A stretch of 64,000 bases of DNA from Paraflavitalea pollutisoli (GCF_029360705.1 NZ_JARKMX010000002.1:558001-622000), one strand, 5' to 3'. Counted from the stretch's first letter, positions 36,078 to 46,242 are shown. The notes: generated by a model from the sequence alone, not told the origin. Translations and numbers: made by a program.

Positions 36078-38393
36078 TTATAGCGGCACTTTGATAAGTA
36101 TAGTACATCCTCGTCCGGGGGCTGTCTGTATCTTTACCGTTCCGTTGAACAGCTGTACCCTGCTGACGATATTCGACAAGCCCACGCCTTTCTTCACCTT
36201 TACGCGTTCCGGCTCAAATCCAACGCCATTATCCTTCACCGACAGGTTGATCCCTTCTGCATCGACCGACAGGTTAATGACTGTGAGCGACGCATTGGCA
36301 TGACGGATTACATTGTTCACCTGCTCCTGGATCACGCGGAATAACATCAGCTTCTTTTTTTCATCAATCGTTGCATCTACGTCGCCCTGATATTCAAATT
36401 CCATTTTCAGTTGACGGGCCGCATTGATGTTTTCGACAAGATCCTGGATGGATACCACGAGGCCAAGGTCGCCAATACTGGCCGGCACCAGTGATCGCGA
36501 TATCGTGCGGATCTCGTTGATCGCCTCGGCAATACTATCGGATACCCGGTTGATGAGTTGAGCGCCATCCACATCACCATGCTGTATCATCTCGAGGTAC
36601 AACTTGGCAGTGGTCAATATCTGGTTTACATTATCGTGCAGGTCTTTACCAATATCAGCCCGCTCCTTTTCCTGCGCATTCACCACCGCCTGCGCTACCA
36701 TGCTTTGCTTGTCCAGCTCCTGTTTGAGCAGTTGCTTTTCCAATTCTCTCTTTTCGGTAATGTCTTGCATAGAACCTACCATCCGGTTGATCTTGCCCTC
36801 ATGATCGAAAATGAGAAAGCCCCGATCATGTACCAGTGCATAGTCGCCGTTGGCCTTGCGGAACCGGTATTCATCTTCCCACACCCGCGAGCGATTACCC
36901 AGGATAAACTGCTCGAGCTTTTTCAACACACGGTCCTGATCGTCGGGATGCAGACACGACTCCCAAAAACCGGCAGCCGTTCGTACATTGTTGGGACGGT
37001 AGCCAAACAGGGAGTAAAATCCATCTCCCCAATGGGTGTGATCTTTGTTGACAATATCCCAATCCCAGATAACGTCGTTGGTGACACGGGTTATCAGCAG
37101 GTAACGTTCATGGCTGGCGCTGATGCGTGTTTCAGCATTTTTATTTTCGATGATGATGAGTAAGAGATTGCGGATACGCTCCAGCAAATTGAGCTCCTCC
37201 CGGGTAGGGCTTTTGACCACATTGTGGTAAGCTGCAATAGTCGCCAGTACCAAGTTCTGTCCGTTGATAATGGGCAACGACCAACAGGAACGTAAGCCAA
37301 ATATATCGGCCACCTCATGGCTGCCATGCCATAGCGGATCGGTGTAGATATCAGTCGTGATGACCATTTCTTTCCGGTAGATGGCGGTACCACAGGAGCC
37401 CACCGCCGGTCCGGGACGCAATTCGCGCACCTTGCTGGTAAACTCTGTAGGGATGCTCGGGGCCGACAGATGCGTCAGCCGCCCATCGTCCGGGTCGACG
37501 ATGATCACCGAACACATCATGCCCGGGAAAAATGCTTCGATGCCTTCGAGGAAATTATCGACAATGGTCTTCAGTGAAACGCCAGGCTGCGCCGTCAACT
37601 CCAGCACGTGTTTCTCCAGCAGCAACAACTGCTCCTGCTGGTAGTGACTGTTTTCTCTTTCGCGCAACTTGCTGATGTCTCTATGGATGCCGACCACGCC
37701 TATTCTGCGTCCTTCACGGTCTTTGATAAACTCGAGGTGGCAATCCATGTAAATCCTTTTACCATCAGTACGATCATAAAAGGCCGGCCCTTGCCAGGAT
37801 CCGTTCAGGTATAATTCATACAGCGCTTCTTCGCGCGTACAATCGGGGTATTTGTGTTGAATACTTTCGCGGATAGGTTTTCCGAGCACTTCGGCGGCAT
37901 CGACACCATAGGTCTGCTCGGCCACCTTATTGAATACCGTTACGCAGAAATCGAGGTCGGTGGCAATAACGATGTCAGATACACTATTCGCAGCTTGGGC
38001 CTGTGCAAATGCCGCATCGATGGCTTTCTTCCAGTCATGTATATCGGCAGTGGCAATGACATAGCCTTCATATATGCCCTGCTCGGTATATTTCGGAACG
38101 GCGCTGTCGCGTACCCAGCGGTATTCTCCCTGCCGTGTACGCAAGCGGTACTCTATCGTATAAGGTAAACCATCGGATGCGTGTTGCTCGAATTGGGTCG
38201 TGATGACCGGGCGATCATCAGCATGTACCCATTGCAACCAGCCATCTGCAAACAATTCGTCTGCGACTGATCCCGTAAAATGGCACCATGCTTCGTTGGC
38301 TTGCAGGCAATGTAATTGCCCTACGGCAATACGAACCATGACAGGCATTTCGGAATAAGGTGTAGTTATATTTAATTGTGCTGGCACAGGCAC
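36078..38393 (-). CDS. Soluble PAS/GAF sensor histidine kinase (HisKA_3)
   Basis: A 771-residue kinase of the NarX/DesK class. Order: PAS (about 10-125), PAS (about 140-250), GAF (about 280-420), PAS (about 440-560), HisKA_3 with H586 in DLHDNVNQIL, and a GHKL ATPase (about 680-771) with N box QEQVNNVIRHA and G box DNGVGF. No transmembrane helix is seen, so it senses a cytoplasmic signal, perhaps redox, gas or a small ligand through PAS/GAF. The first codon is GTG; an ATG 15 codons later (38348) is an equally good start. It is co-transcribed with the regulator at 35418. Confidence 0.92.
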   Translation of the reverse strand: MPVPAQLNITTPYSEMPVMVRIAVGQLHCLQANEAWCHFTGSVADELFADGWLQWVHADDRPVITTQFEQHASDGLPYTIEYRLRTRQGEYRWVRDSAVPKYTEQGIYEGYVIATADIHDWKKAIDAAFAQAQAANSVSDIVIATDLDFCVTVFNKVAEQTYGVDAAEVLGKPIRESIQHKYPDCTREEALYELYLNGSWQGPAFYDRTDGKRIYMDCHLEFIKDREGRRIGVVGIHRDISKLRERENSHYQQEQLLLLEKHVLELTAQPGVSLKTIVDNFLEGIEAFFPGMMCSVIIVDPDDGRLTHLSAPSIPTEFTSKVRELRPGPAVGSCGTAIYRKEMVITTDIYTDPLWHGSHEVADIFGLRSCWSLPIINGQNLVLATIAAYHNVVKSPTREELNLLERIRNLLLIIIENKNAETRISASHERYLLITRVTNDVIWDWDIVNKDHTHWGDGFYSLFGYRPNNVRTAAGFWESCLHPDDQDRVLKKLEQFILGNRSRVWEDEYRFRKANGDYALVHDRGFLIFDHEGKINRMVGSMQDITEKRELEKQLLKQELDKQSMVAQAVVNAQEKERADIGKDLHDNVNQILTTAKLYLEMIQHGDVDGAQLINRVSDSIAEAINEIRTISRSLVPASIGDLGLVVSIQDLVENINAARQLKMEFEYQGDVDATIDEKKKLMLFRVIQEQVNNVIRHANASLTVINLSVDAEGINLSVKDNGVGFEPERVKVKKGVGLSNIVSRVQLFNGTVKIQTAPGRGCTILIKVPL

Positions 38394-38520
38394 TGCGATA
38401 AATAGAATGAAAGTTGAGAATCCCTTAGCAACTCAAATAATAAATGCTGAACAAATTACTTGAAAGGGATTGCTTAACCGACAAGTGATCCTACTTTCTA
38501 CGCAATGTAGGGGTTTCCCC

Positions 38521-39876
38521 CTATTTACCTGATTTATTGGCGTACTGGTACCAGGTACCCAGGTTGGGGCAATGCGTAAAGTCGCTATCGATCATCAGAT
38601 AATAGGAAGGTATCTTGGTGCCGAACCATTTCTCCAACGCCTGCTGTTTTTTTACTTCCAGGGCCCGTTGTGAAACGCGATCGTAGTCATCTTTCAGGTT
38701 TTCGCGGTGGGGTTCTGTTCTGGACTTGAGGTATACGATACGTACGCCTTGTTTGCCACGCTCATCTTTAAAAGCGGTTGGCTTGGAAAACTCACCCACC
38801 TTCATGTTTGTTTTAGCCATCATTTCTACCAGGTCCTTATCGAGCTGGTCGATGGTCACCGGTGGGTGCATGCCACCAGTAAACTTGGAGTTGTCATCTT
38901 CACTGTATTTGTTCACCGCCTCACCGAATATGATGGTACCAGCGATCAGTCTTGCGCGAACGGAGTCGAGCCTGTTTACCGCTTCGTTGATCTCTGCATC
39001 GGTGATCTTGGGTACACGGAGAATGTGGCGTACCAGAGCATCATCGCCCGAGCGGCTTTCCATGTAAATGATGTGATAGCCAAACTTGGATTTGAATACA
39101 GGAGATACCTGCTTGTCTTTCAAGCGAAAAGCGTTGTTGATGAAAGCAGGGTCCCAGTTCTTTTCAGTGCGGTTGATGGAGTATTGACCGCCTGTTTCTT
39201 TACTGCCCGGATCTTCTGTATACAAGCGGGCGAGTACATCAAATTTCTGTTTGCCCGCTTCCACTTGTTGCTTCCATTCAGCCAGTTCATCCATCGCCAG
39301 TTTTTCCAATTCGCGGCTGGCCTTGGGATAGAGCACAATTTCACCGACTTCCACTTCAGATTCGTAGAACAGCAAACTGTCTTTGGGGATTTTATCGAAA
39401 TAGTCTTTTACTTCATTGGGGGTGATCTTGAGGTTGCCGACGATCTTATCGCGCATGTTCTCGGCCAATTTACCTTCCTTGATGGATTGGCGGAAATCTT
39501 CTTTGATCTGGTAAATGGTACGACCTGCGATTTCTTCCAGCCTTGTTTTACCGCCATACATCTGCACGAAAGCGCGGATACGGTTGTCGAGCAGGGCTTC
39601 CAGTTCATCATCCGTTACCAGAAGGGAGTCTTTTTCAGCCTGCAACACCAAAGCCTTCATGCCTAGGATCTGGTCGAGGATGAGACATTCAGCATTTTCA
39701 GGTACCGGTTCCTGCCGGCGTTGGCGATCGAGAATTTCGTTGTATACGTCAGACCGTAAAATGATCTTGTCTCCTACGATACCAACAACTTTATCAGCAA
39801 CTACTTTTCGGGGTGCCTGGGCAACAGTGACAGTTACCAACAAGAGGGCAGCAAATACGGTAAAAAAATGCTTCAT
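38521..39876 (-). CDS. SurA-like periplasmic chaperone/isomerase
   Basis: A 451-residue exported folding factor. Signal peptide 1-20, N-terminal SurA helical domain (VVGIVGDKIILRSDV ... AECLILDQIL), then two parvulin-like domains, the first recognisable by the YTEDPGSKETGGQY segment and GYHIIYMESR. It should guide outer-membrane proteins. The start at 39876 is favoured over the ATG 15 codons upstream because a TAnnTTTG box lies between them (39897-39904) and the signal peptide begins here. It follows infB after a strong terminator, so it is a separate unit. Confidence 0.9.
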   Translation of the reverse strand: MKHFFTVFAALLLVTVTVAQAPRKVVADKVVGIVGDKIILRSDVYNEILDRQRRQEPVPENAECLILDQILGMKALVLQAEKDSLLVTDDELEALLDNRIRAFVQMYGGKTRLEEIAGRTIYQIKEDFRQSIKEGKLAENMRDKIVGNLKITPNEVKDYFDKIPKDSLLFYESEVEVGEIVLYPKASRELEKLAMDELAEWKQQVEAGKQKFDVLARLYTEDPGSKETGGQYSINRTEKNWDPAFINNAFRLKDKQVSPVFKSKFGYHIIYMESRSGDDALVRHILRVPKITDAEINEAVNRLDSVRARLIAGTIIFGEAVNKYSEDDNSKFTGGMHPPVTIDQLDKDLVEMMAKTNMKVGEFSKPTAFKDERGKQGVRIVYLKSRTEPHRENLKDDYDRVSQRALEVKKQQALEKWFGTKIPSYYLMIDSDFTHCPNLGTWYQYANKSGK

Positions 39877-39896
39877 GTTCTTCTGGATGATAAGCT

Positions 39897-39904
39897 CAAA
39901 TGTA
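39897..39904 (-). promoter_or_regulatory. Promoter -7 box for the surA-like gene
   Basis: Reads TACATTTG on the minus strand, exact TAnnTTTG, 20 nt before the chosen start; it decides the start codon. Confidence 0.5.
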
Positions 39905-39957
39905 CCTTTTGAACAACACAAAAAGGGGTAGGCTTTCTGTTAATTAACAAAAGTTTG

Positions 39958-40015
39958 AAAAAAAAGACCGGTAAGGCATAAGACCCAATGGCTCTGCATG
40001 CCCTTACCGGTCTTT
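39958..40015 (-). terminator. Terminator of the rimP-nusA-infB operon
   Basis: A 14-bp perfect stem, AAAGACCGGTAAGG (39963-39976) with CCTTACCGGTCTTT (40002-40015); eight A on the plus strand give a long minus-strand U-tract. Confidence 0.85.
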
Positions 40016-40023
40016 CGACTATT

Positions 40024-43000
40024 TTACAATGTTCTCTTTACTTCTTCTATTTCAAAAGCTTCTACAATGTCACCAACCTGCATATCATTGAAGCCTTTGA
40101 TGGTCAGGCCGCATTCCATACCGGAAACAACTTCCTTGACGTCATCTTTATAGCGCTTGAGCGATTGCAGTTCGGCACTTTGTCCTTCGCCTTTGGGATA
40201 AGCCACGATACCGTCGCGGATAACGCGGATCTTGGAGTTGCGCAGGATCTTTCCATCCAGTACGAAACAACCAGCCACCGTTGCTTTGTCGAATTTGAAG
40301 ACGTTGCGTATCTCGACGTTGGCCACGACCTTTTCCTGGATCTTTGGCTCCAACATACCTTCCATCGCGCTCTTGATCTCGTCGATCGCGTTGTAGATAA
40401 TCGAGTACAGCTTGATTTCCACGCCTTCGTTCTCTGCGATGCGATTGGCCTGGGCAGAAGGACGTACGTTGAAACCAACGATGATCGCATCCGATGCGGT
40501 TGCCAGGAGCACATCGCTCTCGGTGATGGCACCCACTCCTTTCAATACCACGCTCACCACGATCTCTTCCGTAGAAAGTTTCTGCAGTGAGTCGGTCAGG
40601 GCTTCCACCGAACCGTCCACGTCACCCTTGATGATCAGGTTCAACTGTTTGAAGTTGCCCAATGCCAGACGACGTCCGATCTCATCGAGGGTAATATGTT
40701 TCTTCGTACGGATACCTTGTTCACGCAGGATCTGTGCACGACGGTTGGCCACTTCTTTGGCTTCTGCCTCGTCGGAATAAACCTTGAAGGTTTCACCGGC
40801 CTGGGGTGCACCATTGAGACCCAGGATCAGCACAGGCGTAGAAGGCGGTGCGTCGTCAACACGTTTGTTCCGTTCGTTAAACATGGCTTTTGCACGTCCG
40901 AAGTGTTGTCCGGATACTACCAGATCACCCTGTTTCAGCGTACCGTTCTGTACCAGTACGGTGGCCACATAACCACGGCCCTTGTCGAGGGTCGCTTCGA
41001 TGATGGTACCGGTAGCTGCTCTGTCGGGATTAGCCTTCAGATCAAGCAAATCGGCTTCCAGCAATATTTTTTCGAGGAGGAGGTCTACGTTCAGGCCTTT
41101 CTTGGCGCTGAGCTCCTGGCTTTGGTATTTACCACCCCATTCTTCCACAAGAAGGTTCATGCCGGCCAGTTGTTCGTAGATCTTTTTAGGATTCGCTCCG
41201 TCTTTATCGATCTTGTTGATGGCGAAGATCATCGGTACACCGGCAGCCTGTGCGTGGCTGATAGCCTCACGGGTTTGCGGCATCACAGCGTCGTCGGCAG
41301 CTACCACGATCACGGCGATATCCGTTACCTTGGCACCACGCGCACGCATCGCGGTAAACGCTTCGTGACCAGGCGTATCTAGGAAGGCGATCTTTCTTCC
41401 GTTGGCTACCGTTACCTCATAGGCACCGATGTGCTGGGTGATACCACCCGACTCACCAGCTACTACGTTGGCACTGCGGATATAGTCAAGCAAGGAGGTT
41501 TTACCGTGGTCAACGTGACCCATGATCGTAACGATCGGTGCACGTGGCTTCAGGTCTGCTTCATCATCCACCTCTTCTTCTTCCTCCATCTGCATTTGCT
41601 TCTCCATGTCGATGAACTCGACCTCATAACCAAACTCATTGGCCACGAGCTCGATCACCTCTGCGTCGAGACGCTGGTTGATAGACACCATCAGACCAAG
41701 GCTCATACACTTGCTGATCACCTCTGCAAAACTTACATCCATCAGGGTCGCCAGTTCGCTTACGCTGATGAATTCCGTTACTTGCAGCTTGTTATCCTGC
41801 ATATCGCCTCCGTCCTGATCGGCCATTTCCTGGCGTTTCTCACGGCGGTATTTCGCTTTCAGGCTCTTACCGCGGCCACTTGTGCCGGCCAGTTTAGCCT
41901 GTGTTTCGCGGATCTTATTCTGAATTTCCTTTTCGTTGATCTCTTTCGGCTCACGGCTGATCGTCGGGCGACCCGGGCGATTACCATGTTGACCAGGACG
42001 ATTTTGTCCGCCCCTGAACTGACCACCTTGCTGACCACCATGACCACCTTGCTGGCCGCCATGCGGACGTTGCTGTTGGTTGCCTTCGGGCTTTTTGAAC
42101 AGGTGCTGGGCACGCTGTTGCGGGGTTTGCTGATCCTTCTTTTCGATCGGAATACGCTTACGTTTGCGCTTTTCTTCGCTGTTGGCACCGGCTGCTCCCT
42201 GGTTCTGGGGCTGCGGCTGCACAGTAGGCTTATTCCTGTCACCTGCAACAGGCAACTGTATCTTTCCGAGGATCTTGGGACCTTCGAGTTTTTCTGCCTT
42301 AATATTTGAGATCACGGGACCTACTTCTTCTTCTTTTGTTTCCTGAACGACGAGAGGGGCTTGGGGCTCTTCTTTCTGCTCCACAACGGGTGATGCTTCG
42401 GCCACGACTTCCTTCACGGGTTCTTTCTCCACGACCGGCTTGGGTTCCGGCTCAGGCTCTTTCACCGGCGCTGGCTGCTCTACCACGGGCTCTGGTTTGG
42501 GCTCTTCGGCCTTTACAGGCTCCGCCACCTTTTCTTCGGGCTGGGGCAGCTCGGGCTTTACCTCTTCCTCTTTCTTCTTGACCACCTTCTTGGGGCGGGT
42601 AGAAGAATCGATCGCATCCAGGTCGATCTTATCGAAAACCTTGGGGCCTTCAATTTCGGGGGCTTCCACTTTCGTCACCTCAGGCTGAGCGAGCTCCTCG
42701 GCCACCACGACGGGGGCCTGGGGTTCTTCCACTACGACCGGTGGTTGCTGCTGAACTGGAGGCTGAGGCGGTTGTTCCTCTTTCTTTTCTTCCTCTTTCT
42801 TGGGAACAACGGGTGTTGGTGTCGCATCCTTCTTGAATACGACAGTTTCCTCTTCCTTCTTCTTCTTAGCTTCCAGGCTTCCTTTGGGAAGGTCGATCTG
42901 ATCGCTTTTCAGCTTTGCCACCTTATCGCTCTGGAACTCCTGTTGCAAAGCACGATACATATCCTCCGACAACTTGGACGTAGGTTTAAGATCGTCTTTG

Positions 43001-43098
43001 TCAAATCCCTTGCCAACCAAAAAGTCCACCAGTGTTTCCTTACCGATGTTGAACTCTTTGGCCGCGGCCATCAATCTGGGTGTTAATGTTTCTGCCAT
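40024..43098 (-). CDS. infB: Translation initiation factor IF-2
   Basis: IF-2 is the GTPase that brings initiator tRNA to the ribosome. At 1024 residues it is a long form. An IF2_N motif occupies about 5-55 ([17 protein letters not shown]). A long disordered region (about 60-400) is rich in Glu, Pro, Val and Lys, then Gln, Gly, His and Arg. The G domain begins near residue 525 with [20 protein letters not shown] and NKID. Domains II, III and C2 follow. It is the last gene of rimP-nusA-infB. Confidence 0.97.
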   Translation of the reverse strand: MAETLTPRLMAAAKEFNIGKETLVDFLVGKGFDKDDLKPTSKLSEDMYRALQQEFQSDKVAKLKSDQIDLPKGSLEAKKKKEEETVVFKKDATPTPVVPKKEEEKKEEQPPQPPVQQQPPVVVEEPQAPVVVAEELAQPEVTKVEAPEIEGPKVFDKIDLDAIDSSTRPKKVVKKKEEEVKPELPQPEEKVAEPVKAEEPKPEPVVEQPAPVKEPEPEPKPVVEKEPVKEVVAEASPVVEQKEEPQAPLVVQETKEEEVGPVISNIKAEKLEGPKILGKIQLPVAGDRNKPTVQPQPQNQGAAGANSEEKRKRKRIPIEKKDQQTPQQRAQHLFKKPEGNQQQRPHGGQQGGHGGQQGGQFRGGQNRPGQHGNRPGRPTISREPKEINEKEIQNKIRETQAKLAGTSGRGKSLKAKYRREKRQEMADQDGGDMQDNKLQVTEFISVSELATLMDVSFAEVISKCMSLGLMVSINQRLDAEVIELVANEFGYEVEFIDMEKQMQMEEEEEVDDEADLKPRAPIVTIMGHVDHGKTSLLDYIRSANVVAGESGGITQHIGAYEVTVANGRKIAFLDTPGHEAFTAMRARGAKVTDIAVIVVAADDAVMPQTREAISHAQAAGVPMIFAINKIDKDGANPKKIYEQLAGMNLLVEEWGGKYQSQELSAKKGLNVDLLLEKILLEADLLDLKANPDRAATGTIIEATLDKGRGYVATVLVQNGTLKQGDLVVSGQHFGRAKAMFNERNKRVDDAPPSTPVLILGLNGAPQAGETFKVYSDEAEAKEVANRRAQILREQGIRTKKHITLDEIGRRLALGNFKQLNLIIKGDVDGSVEALTDSLQKLSTEEIVVSVVLKGVGAITESDVLLATASDAIIVGFNVRPSAQANRIAENEGVEIKLYSIIYNAIDEIKSAMEGMLEPKIQEKVVANVEIRNVFKFDKATVAGCFVLDGKILRNSKIRVIRDGIVAYPKGEGQSAELQSLKRYKDDVKEVVSGMECGLTIKGFNDMQVGDIVEAFEIEEVKRTL

Positions 43099-43297
43099 TC
43101 GTTATTGTAAGACAATTTTTTGTTTTGTTTGCTGTCTGGCATTGAAAAATAATCAGTCAAACAGGCAGTAAAGGTCTTAAAACTTCACCAATCGGCGGGC
43201 GTCATAAAAGTCATTATTTGCCATCCGATCTGCAAATCTGCCACAAATTAGGCCATCTGCACGGTTAATTTTTCATTTAAAGTGCTCAACTTGCCGA

Positions 43298-44545
43298 TTA
43301 TCCCTTGTCAAACTCTTCTTTCAATACTTTCCGTACCTCGTCGATTGTCTCTCTTTCGAGGTCAGTACGGCGCTCCAGCTCCTCGGGTGTGAGGTCGAGT
43401 ACGCTGCGGGCAGTATCGCAACCGATACGTTTAAATTCATCGATGATCCAGGTTTCAATTTCATCGCTAAACTCTTCGAGCGAGATATCGAACTCCTGGG
43501 GTTCACCTTCAGTATCACGGTAAACGTCTATGCTATAGCCAGTTAACTCCTGTGCCAGCTTGATATTCACACCTTTCTTACCAATGGCCAGAGAAACCTG
43601 GTCGGGCTTCAGGTAAACGTTTGCCTGTTTTTTATCGTTGTCCAGCTCCATGCTGGTGATCTTGGCGGGAGTCAGCGAACGCTGGATGAGCAGCTGGATA
43701 TTATTGGTCCAGTTGATCACGTCGATATTTTCGTTCTTCAGCTCACGAACGATCCCGTGGATACGGCTACCTTTCATGCCTACGCAGGCACCTACGGGGT
43801 CGATACGGTCGTCATAAGACTCTACGGCTACCTTGGCTCTTTCGCCGGGTTCCCGTACGATCTTTTTGATGACGATCAGTCCGTCGAAAATCTCAGGTAC
43901 TTCAATTTCCAGCAGTTTGGCCAGGAATGAAGGCGAAGTGCGGGACAGGATGATAACGGGAGAGTTATTCTTCAGTTCTACTTTCTTCACCACTGCACGG
44001 GTGTTCTCACCTTTCTTGAAATAGTCCTGGGGAATTTGTTCTGATTTTGGCAGTATCAACTCATTGCTCTCTTCATCGAGCAGTAGGATCTCTTTTTTCC
44101 AAACCTGGTACACTTCAGCGCTGATGATATCGCCTACACGGTCACCATATTTCTTGACAAGCACGTTTTTCTTCAGGTCGCTGATCCGGCTGGCCAGGGT
44201 TTGCTTGGCAGCGAGGATGGCGCGCCGACCGAAGTCAAGGATGTTTATTTCCTCATAAAGTTCTTCACCCACTTCAAAGTCGGGGGCTACTTTTACGGCA
44301 TCACTATACTGCACTTCTGCCAGGGGGTCCTGAACAGCTCCATCTTCCACGATAGTACGGCGACGCATGATCTCCAGGTCACCCTTTTCAGCATTTACGA
44401 TAACGTCAAAATTTTCATCACTGCCGAATTTCTTCCGGAGCAATGTTTTAAACACGTCTTCTACCACTTTCATCATCGTGGGACGGTCAATATTTTCCGC
44501 TTCCTTAAAATCCTGAAAAGCCTCAATAAGGTTAATACTTGCCAT
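43298..44545 (-). CDS. nusA: Transcription termination/antitermination protein NusA
   Basis: NusA binds RNA polymerase and modulates pausing, termination and antitermination. Of its 415 residues, the N-terminal polymerase-binding domain covers about 1-130, S1 about 135-200, then KH1 (DPVGACVGMKGSRI) and KH2 (PDQVSLAIGKKGVNIKLA). There is a short C-terminal tail but no pair of acidic repeats as in E. coli. It sits between rimP and infB with gaps of 81 and 199 bp. Confidence 0.97.
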   Translation of the reverse strand: MASINLIEAFQDFKEAENIDRPTMMKVVEDVFKTLLRKKFGSDENFDVIVNAEKGDLEIMRRRTIVEDGAVQDPLAEVQYSDAVKVAPDFEVGEELYEEINILDFGRRAILAAKQTLASRISDLKKNVLVKKYGDRVGDIISAEVYQVWKKEILLLDEESNELILPKSEQIPQDYFKKGENTRAVVKKVELKNNSPVIILSRTSPSFLAKLLEIEVPEIFDGLIVIKKIVREPGERAKVAVESYDDRIDPVGACVGMKGSRIHGIVRELKNENIDVINWTNNIQLLIQRSLTPAKITSMELDNDKKQANVYLKPDQVSLAIGKKGVNIKLAQELTGYSIDVYRDTEGEPQEFDISLEEFSDEIETWIIDEFKRIGCDTARSVLDLTPEELERRTDLERETIDEVRKVLKEEFDKG

Positions 44546-44626
44546 ATACTACATTTTTAAACTTGTTCACCGGCCTGGGGCATTCTACTGTTTGAAAGCA
44601 GCAAAACGGGGACAGGTGTCCGGGGC

Positions 44627-45097
44627 TTAAAACACTATTTGAATTTTAGTTGATTTTATTGATTCGAATGGGAAACGATGCTGGATAACTTCCATTTTCT
44701 TTCCTTTTCCCTTGGTTTCTTCCACCACTATCTCATTTTCCAGCACCTCCAGCAGTTTGCCGTCGACCTTCACACCATCCTTCAGCAATACCTCTACAAG
44801 GCGGCCGGCGTTCTTTTTATACTGGCGAAACGACTTCAATGGTTCATCCAGACCGGGAGAGGAGACTTCCAGCGAAAAATCGTCACCCGGGAAAAGGGCT
44901 GTTTCTTCCAGCTTTTTATACAAGGCCCTGTTGATGCTGATGCATTTTTCAATAGTAATACCCTGGTCTCCATCCAGGTACACTTTTACATTGTTGGTGG
45001 GCTTGATCTTAATTTCCACCAGGAAGTGCGCCGGATCTTCCGCCAGCAGTTCCTGTAACATCTTTTCAATCGTCGAAATCTGTGTATCTATACTCAT
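44627..45097 (-). CDS. rimP: Ribosome maturation factor RimP
   Basis: RimP assists 30S subunit assembly. At 156 residues it has the N-terminal alpha/beta domain and C-terminal SH3-like domain; the family motif DFSLEVSSPGLDEPL sits at about 83-97. The ATG at 45097 (MSIDTQIS) is chosen; an in-frame ATG 30 codons upstream would read through the leader hairpin and lie before the promoter. It is the first gene of the operon. Confidence 0.93.
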   Translation of the reverse strand: MSIDTQISTIEKMLQELLAEDPAHFLVEIKIKPTNNVKVYLDGDQGITIEKCISINRALYKKLEETALFPGDDFSLEVSSPGLDEPLKSFRQYKKNAGRLVEVLLKDGVKVDGKLLEVLENEIVVEETKGKGKKMEVIQHRFPFESIKSTKIQIVF

Positions 45098-45109
45098 AAC
45101 CTGCGTAGG

Positions 45110-45140
45110 AAATAAAGAAGGGAACGTCCCCGTTCCCTTC
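45110..45140 (-). promoter_or_regulatory. Attenuator-like hairpin in the rimP leader
   Basis: Arms GAAGGGAACG (45117-45126) and CGTTCCCTTC (45131-45140), loop TCCC, followed on the minus strand by TTTATTT and 13 nt later by the rimP ATG. It looks like an intrinsic terminator placed between promoter and first gene. Confidence 0.65.
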
Positions 45141-45160
45141 TCTTTGCTTCTTTTCCGATG

Positions 45161-45168
45161 CAAAGGTA
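45161..45168 (-). promoter_or_regulatory. Promoter -7 box for rimP-nusA-infB
   Basis: Reads TACCTTTG on the minus strand, exact TAnnTTTG. Transcription would start near 45155, upstream of the leader hairpin. Confidence 0.55.
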
Positions 45169-45269
45169 AGGTAAATGTTACATTCACTCCAAATCCGGTA
45201 TTTACGACAGTTGGGCGGGTTTTCGTTGAACGGGTGCCTGATCTAATTACATTTTAACATAACAAAACG

Positions 45270-45557
45270 GTGCAGGCTACCGTTATCGATAGTACATTTG
45301 CCATCATTATGTTACCTGTTATTCTCTGGATATTGCTTGGATATTTTCTCTACAGGTTTGTAGTCAACTTCCTGTGGCCTGTTATCAAGGTGTCGCGCCA
45401 GATGCGTCGCCAGGTGAAAGATTTTCGCCAACACATGAACCAGGCTCAACAACAACAGCAGCAATACCAGCCATCTTCATCCGCACAAACGCAGCAGCAT
45501 GCAGCTTCCCCCAAAGAAAAGGCGGGCGATTATATCGATTTTGAAGAGCTTAAATAA
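45270..45557 (+). CDS. DUF4834 family protein
   Basis: A 95-residue protein with one N-terminal transmembrane helix (about 10-32), a basic stretch (VSRQMRRQVKDFRQHM), a Gln-rich linker (about 58-68) and the conserved end KAGDYIDFEELK. This is the DUF4834 layout, a Bacteroidota family of unknown function. The first codon is GTG; an ATG 13 codons later is an alternative but would cut the helix. It is divergent from rimP. Confidence 0.78.
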   Translation: MQATVIDSTFAIIMLPVILWILLGYFLYRFVVNFLWPVIKVSRQMRRQVKDFRQHMNQAQQQQQQYQPSSSAQTQQHAASPKEKAGDYIDFEELK

Positions 45558-45769
45558 CCTCCAGGCGTTTCTGCACGAATTCCTTCCAACACCCGCCAGG
45601 GGTCGAGCCTTCCTGTTTTTTCCAGAAATCGCCGCGAAGACACTGGCGACAATTACTATTTCAGATCAAACTGCACCGTAAGACGGGAAAGGGGCAGTAA
45701 TTGGTTGCAAACTCCGTTTTAAGGGTGCGGCCTGCCTTTCTTGTAGCCGGGACTGTATCGGGTATTCGG

Positions 45770-45846
45770 TACTACTCCTATGCAACTGGTATACTACTGG
45801 TATGGAACTGGTATGGATCCTCTATAGAGCAGTACCAGTATGGTAG
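45770..45846. repeat. 11-bp tandem array A, 5 units plus inverted part
   Basis: Units TACTACTCCTA (45770), TGCAACTGGTA (45781), TACTACTGGTA (45792), TGGAACTGGTA (45803), TGGATCCTCTA (45814). The sequence then reverses around CTCTATAGAG, and TACCAGT and TAGGAGT appear on the other arm, so the array can also form a hairpin. Confidence 0.75.
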
Positions 45847-45934
45847 GAGTTTCCGGCCTGTTTCGTAGAAGTGATGAGCTGGTCCTGGGCCAGCAACACC
45901 GGTTTGCCACCGGGATGCCAACGAATTTTCTTCT

Positions 45935-46035
45935 AATTGCCTACGGTATGCCTGCGCGCTCAATGAAAGAGACCCGGTTTTCCCCAGTATCCAGGCAATC
46001 CTCAGGCATACCATAGGCAATTCGCAGGCCAATAG
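45935..46035. repeat. 11-bp tandem array B with inverted copy
   Basis: Forward units CAGGCAATCCT (45992), CAGGCATACCA (46003), TAGGCAATTCG (46014), CAGGCCAATAG (46025). The stretch 45935-45954 is the reverse complement of 46003-46022 with 19 of 20 bases matching. Confidence 0.75.
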
Positions 46036-46165
46036 CAACTTATTGGTACGCAAAACATTACCATCAAATATAGCCAAAACCCCGTTTAAGCTGATCCAGT
46101 TGATAAGATTTCATGGCTTTCCGGACTTTTTTGGGATAAAAACCAGGCGAATGCCCAAGCCGGTC

Positions 46166-46209
46166 TTCCGGCACTATTCTGGCACAGTTCTGTCACAGTT
46201 CTGGCACTG
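46166..46209. repeat. 11-bp tandem array C, 4 units
   Basis: Units TTCCGGCACTA (46166), TTCTGGCACAG (46177), TTCTGTCACAG (46188), TTCTGGCACTG (46199). Confidence 0.78.
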
Positions 46210-46242
46210 CTCTAAACCCCTGTGCTTTGCCAGTGCAGTGGA

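Larger units (their letters stand above)
45558..46242. other. Repeat-rich non-coding gap
   Basis: A 685-bp gap without a credible gene. It contains three 11-bp-period repeat zones (45770-45846, 45935-46035, 46166-46209), two of them with dyad symmetry. It lies downstream of both flanking genes, which converge on it, so it is not a promoter region. Confidence 0.65.

Noticed and set aside
38508-38523. Small GGGG/CCCC hairpin at the end of the surA-like gene
   Set aside because: The stem is short and no U-tract follows on the minus strand, so it is not called as a terminator.
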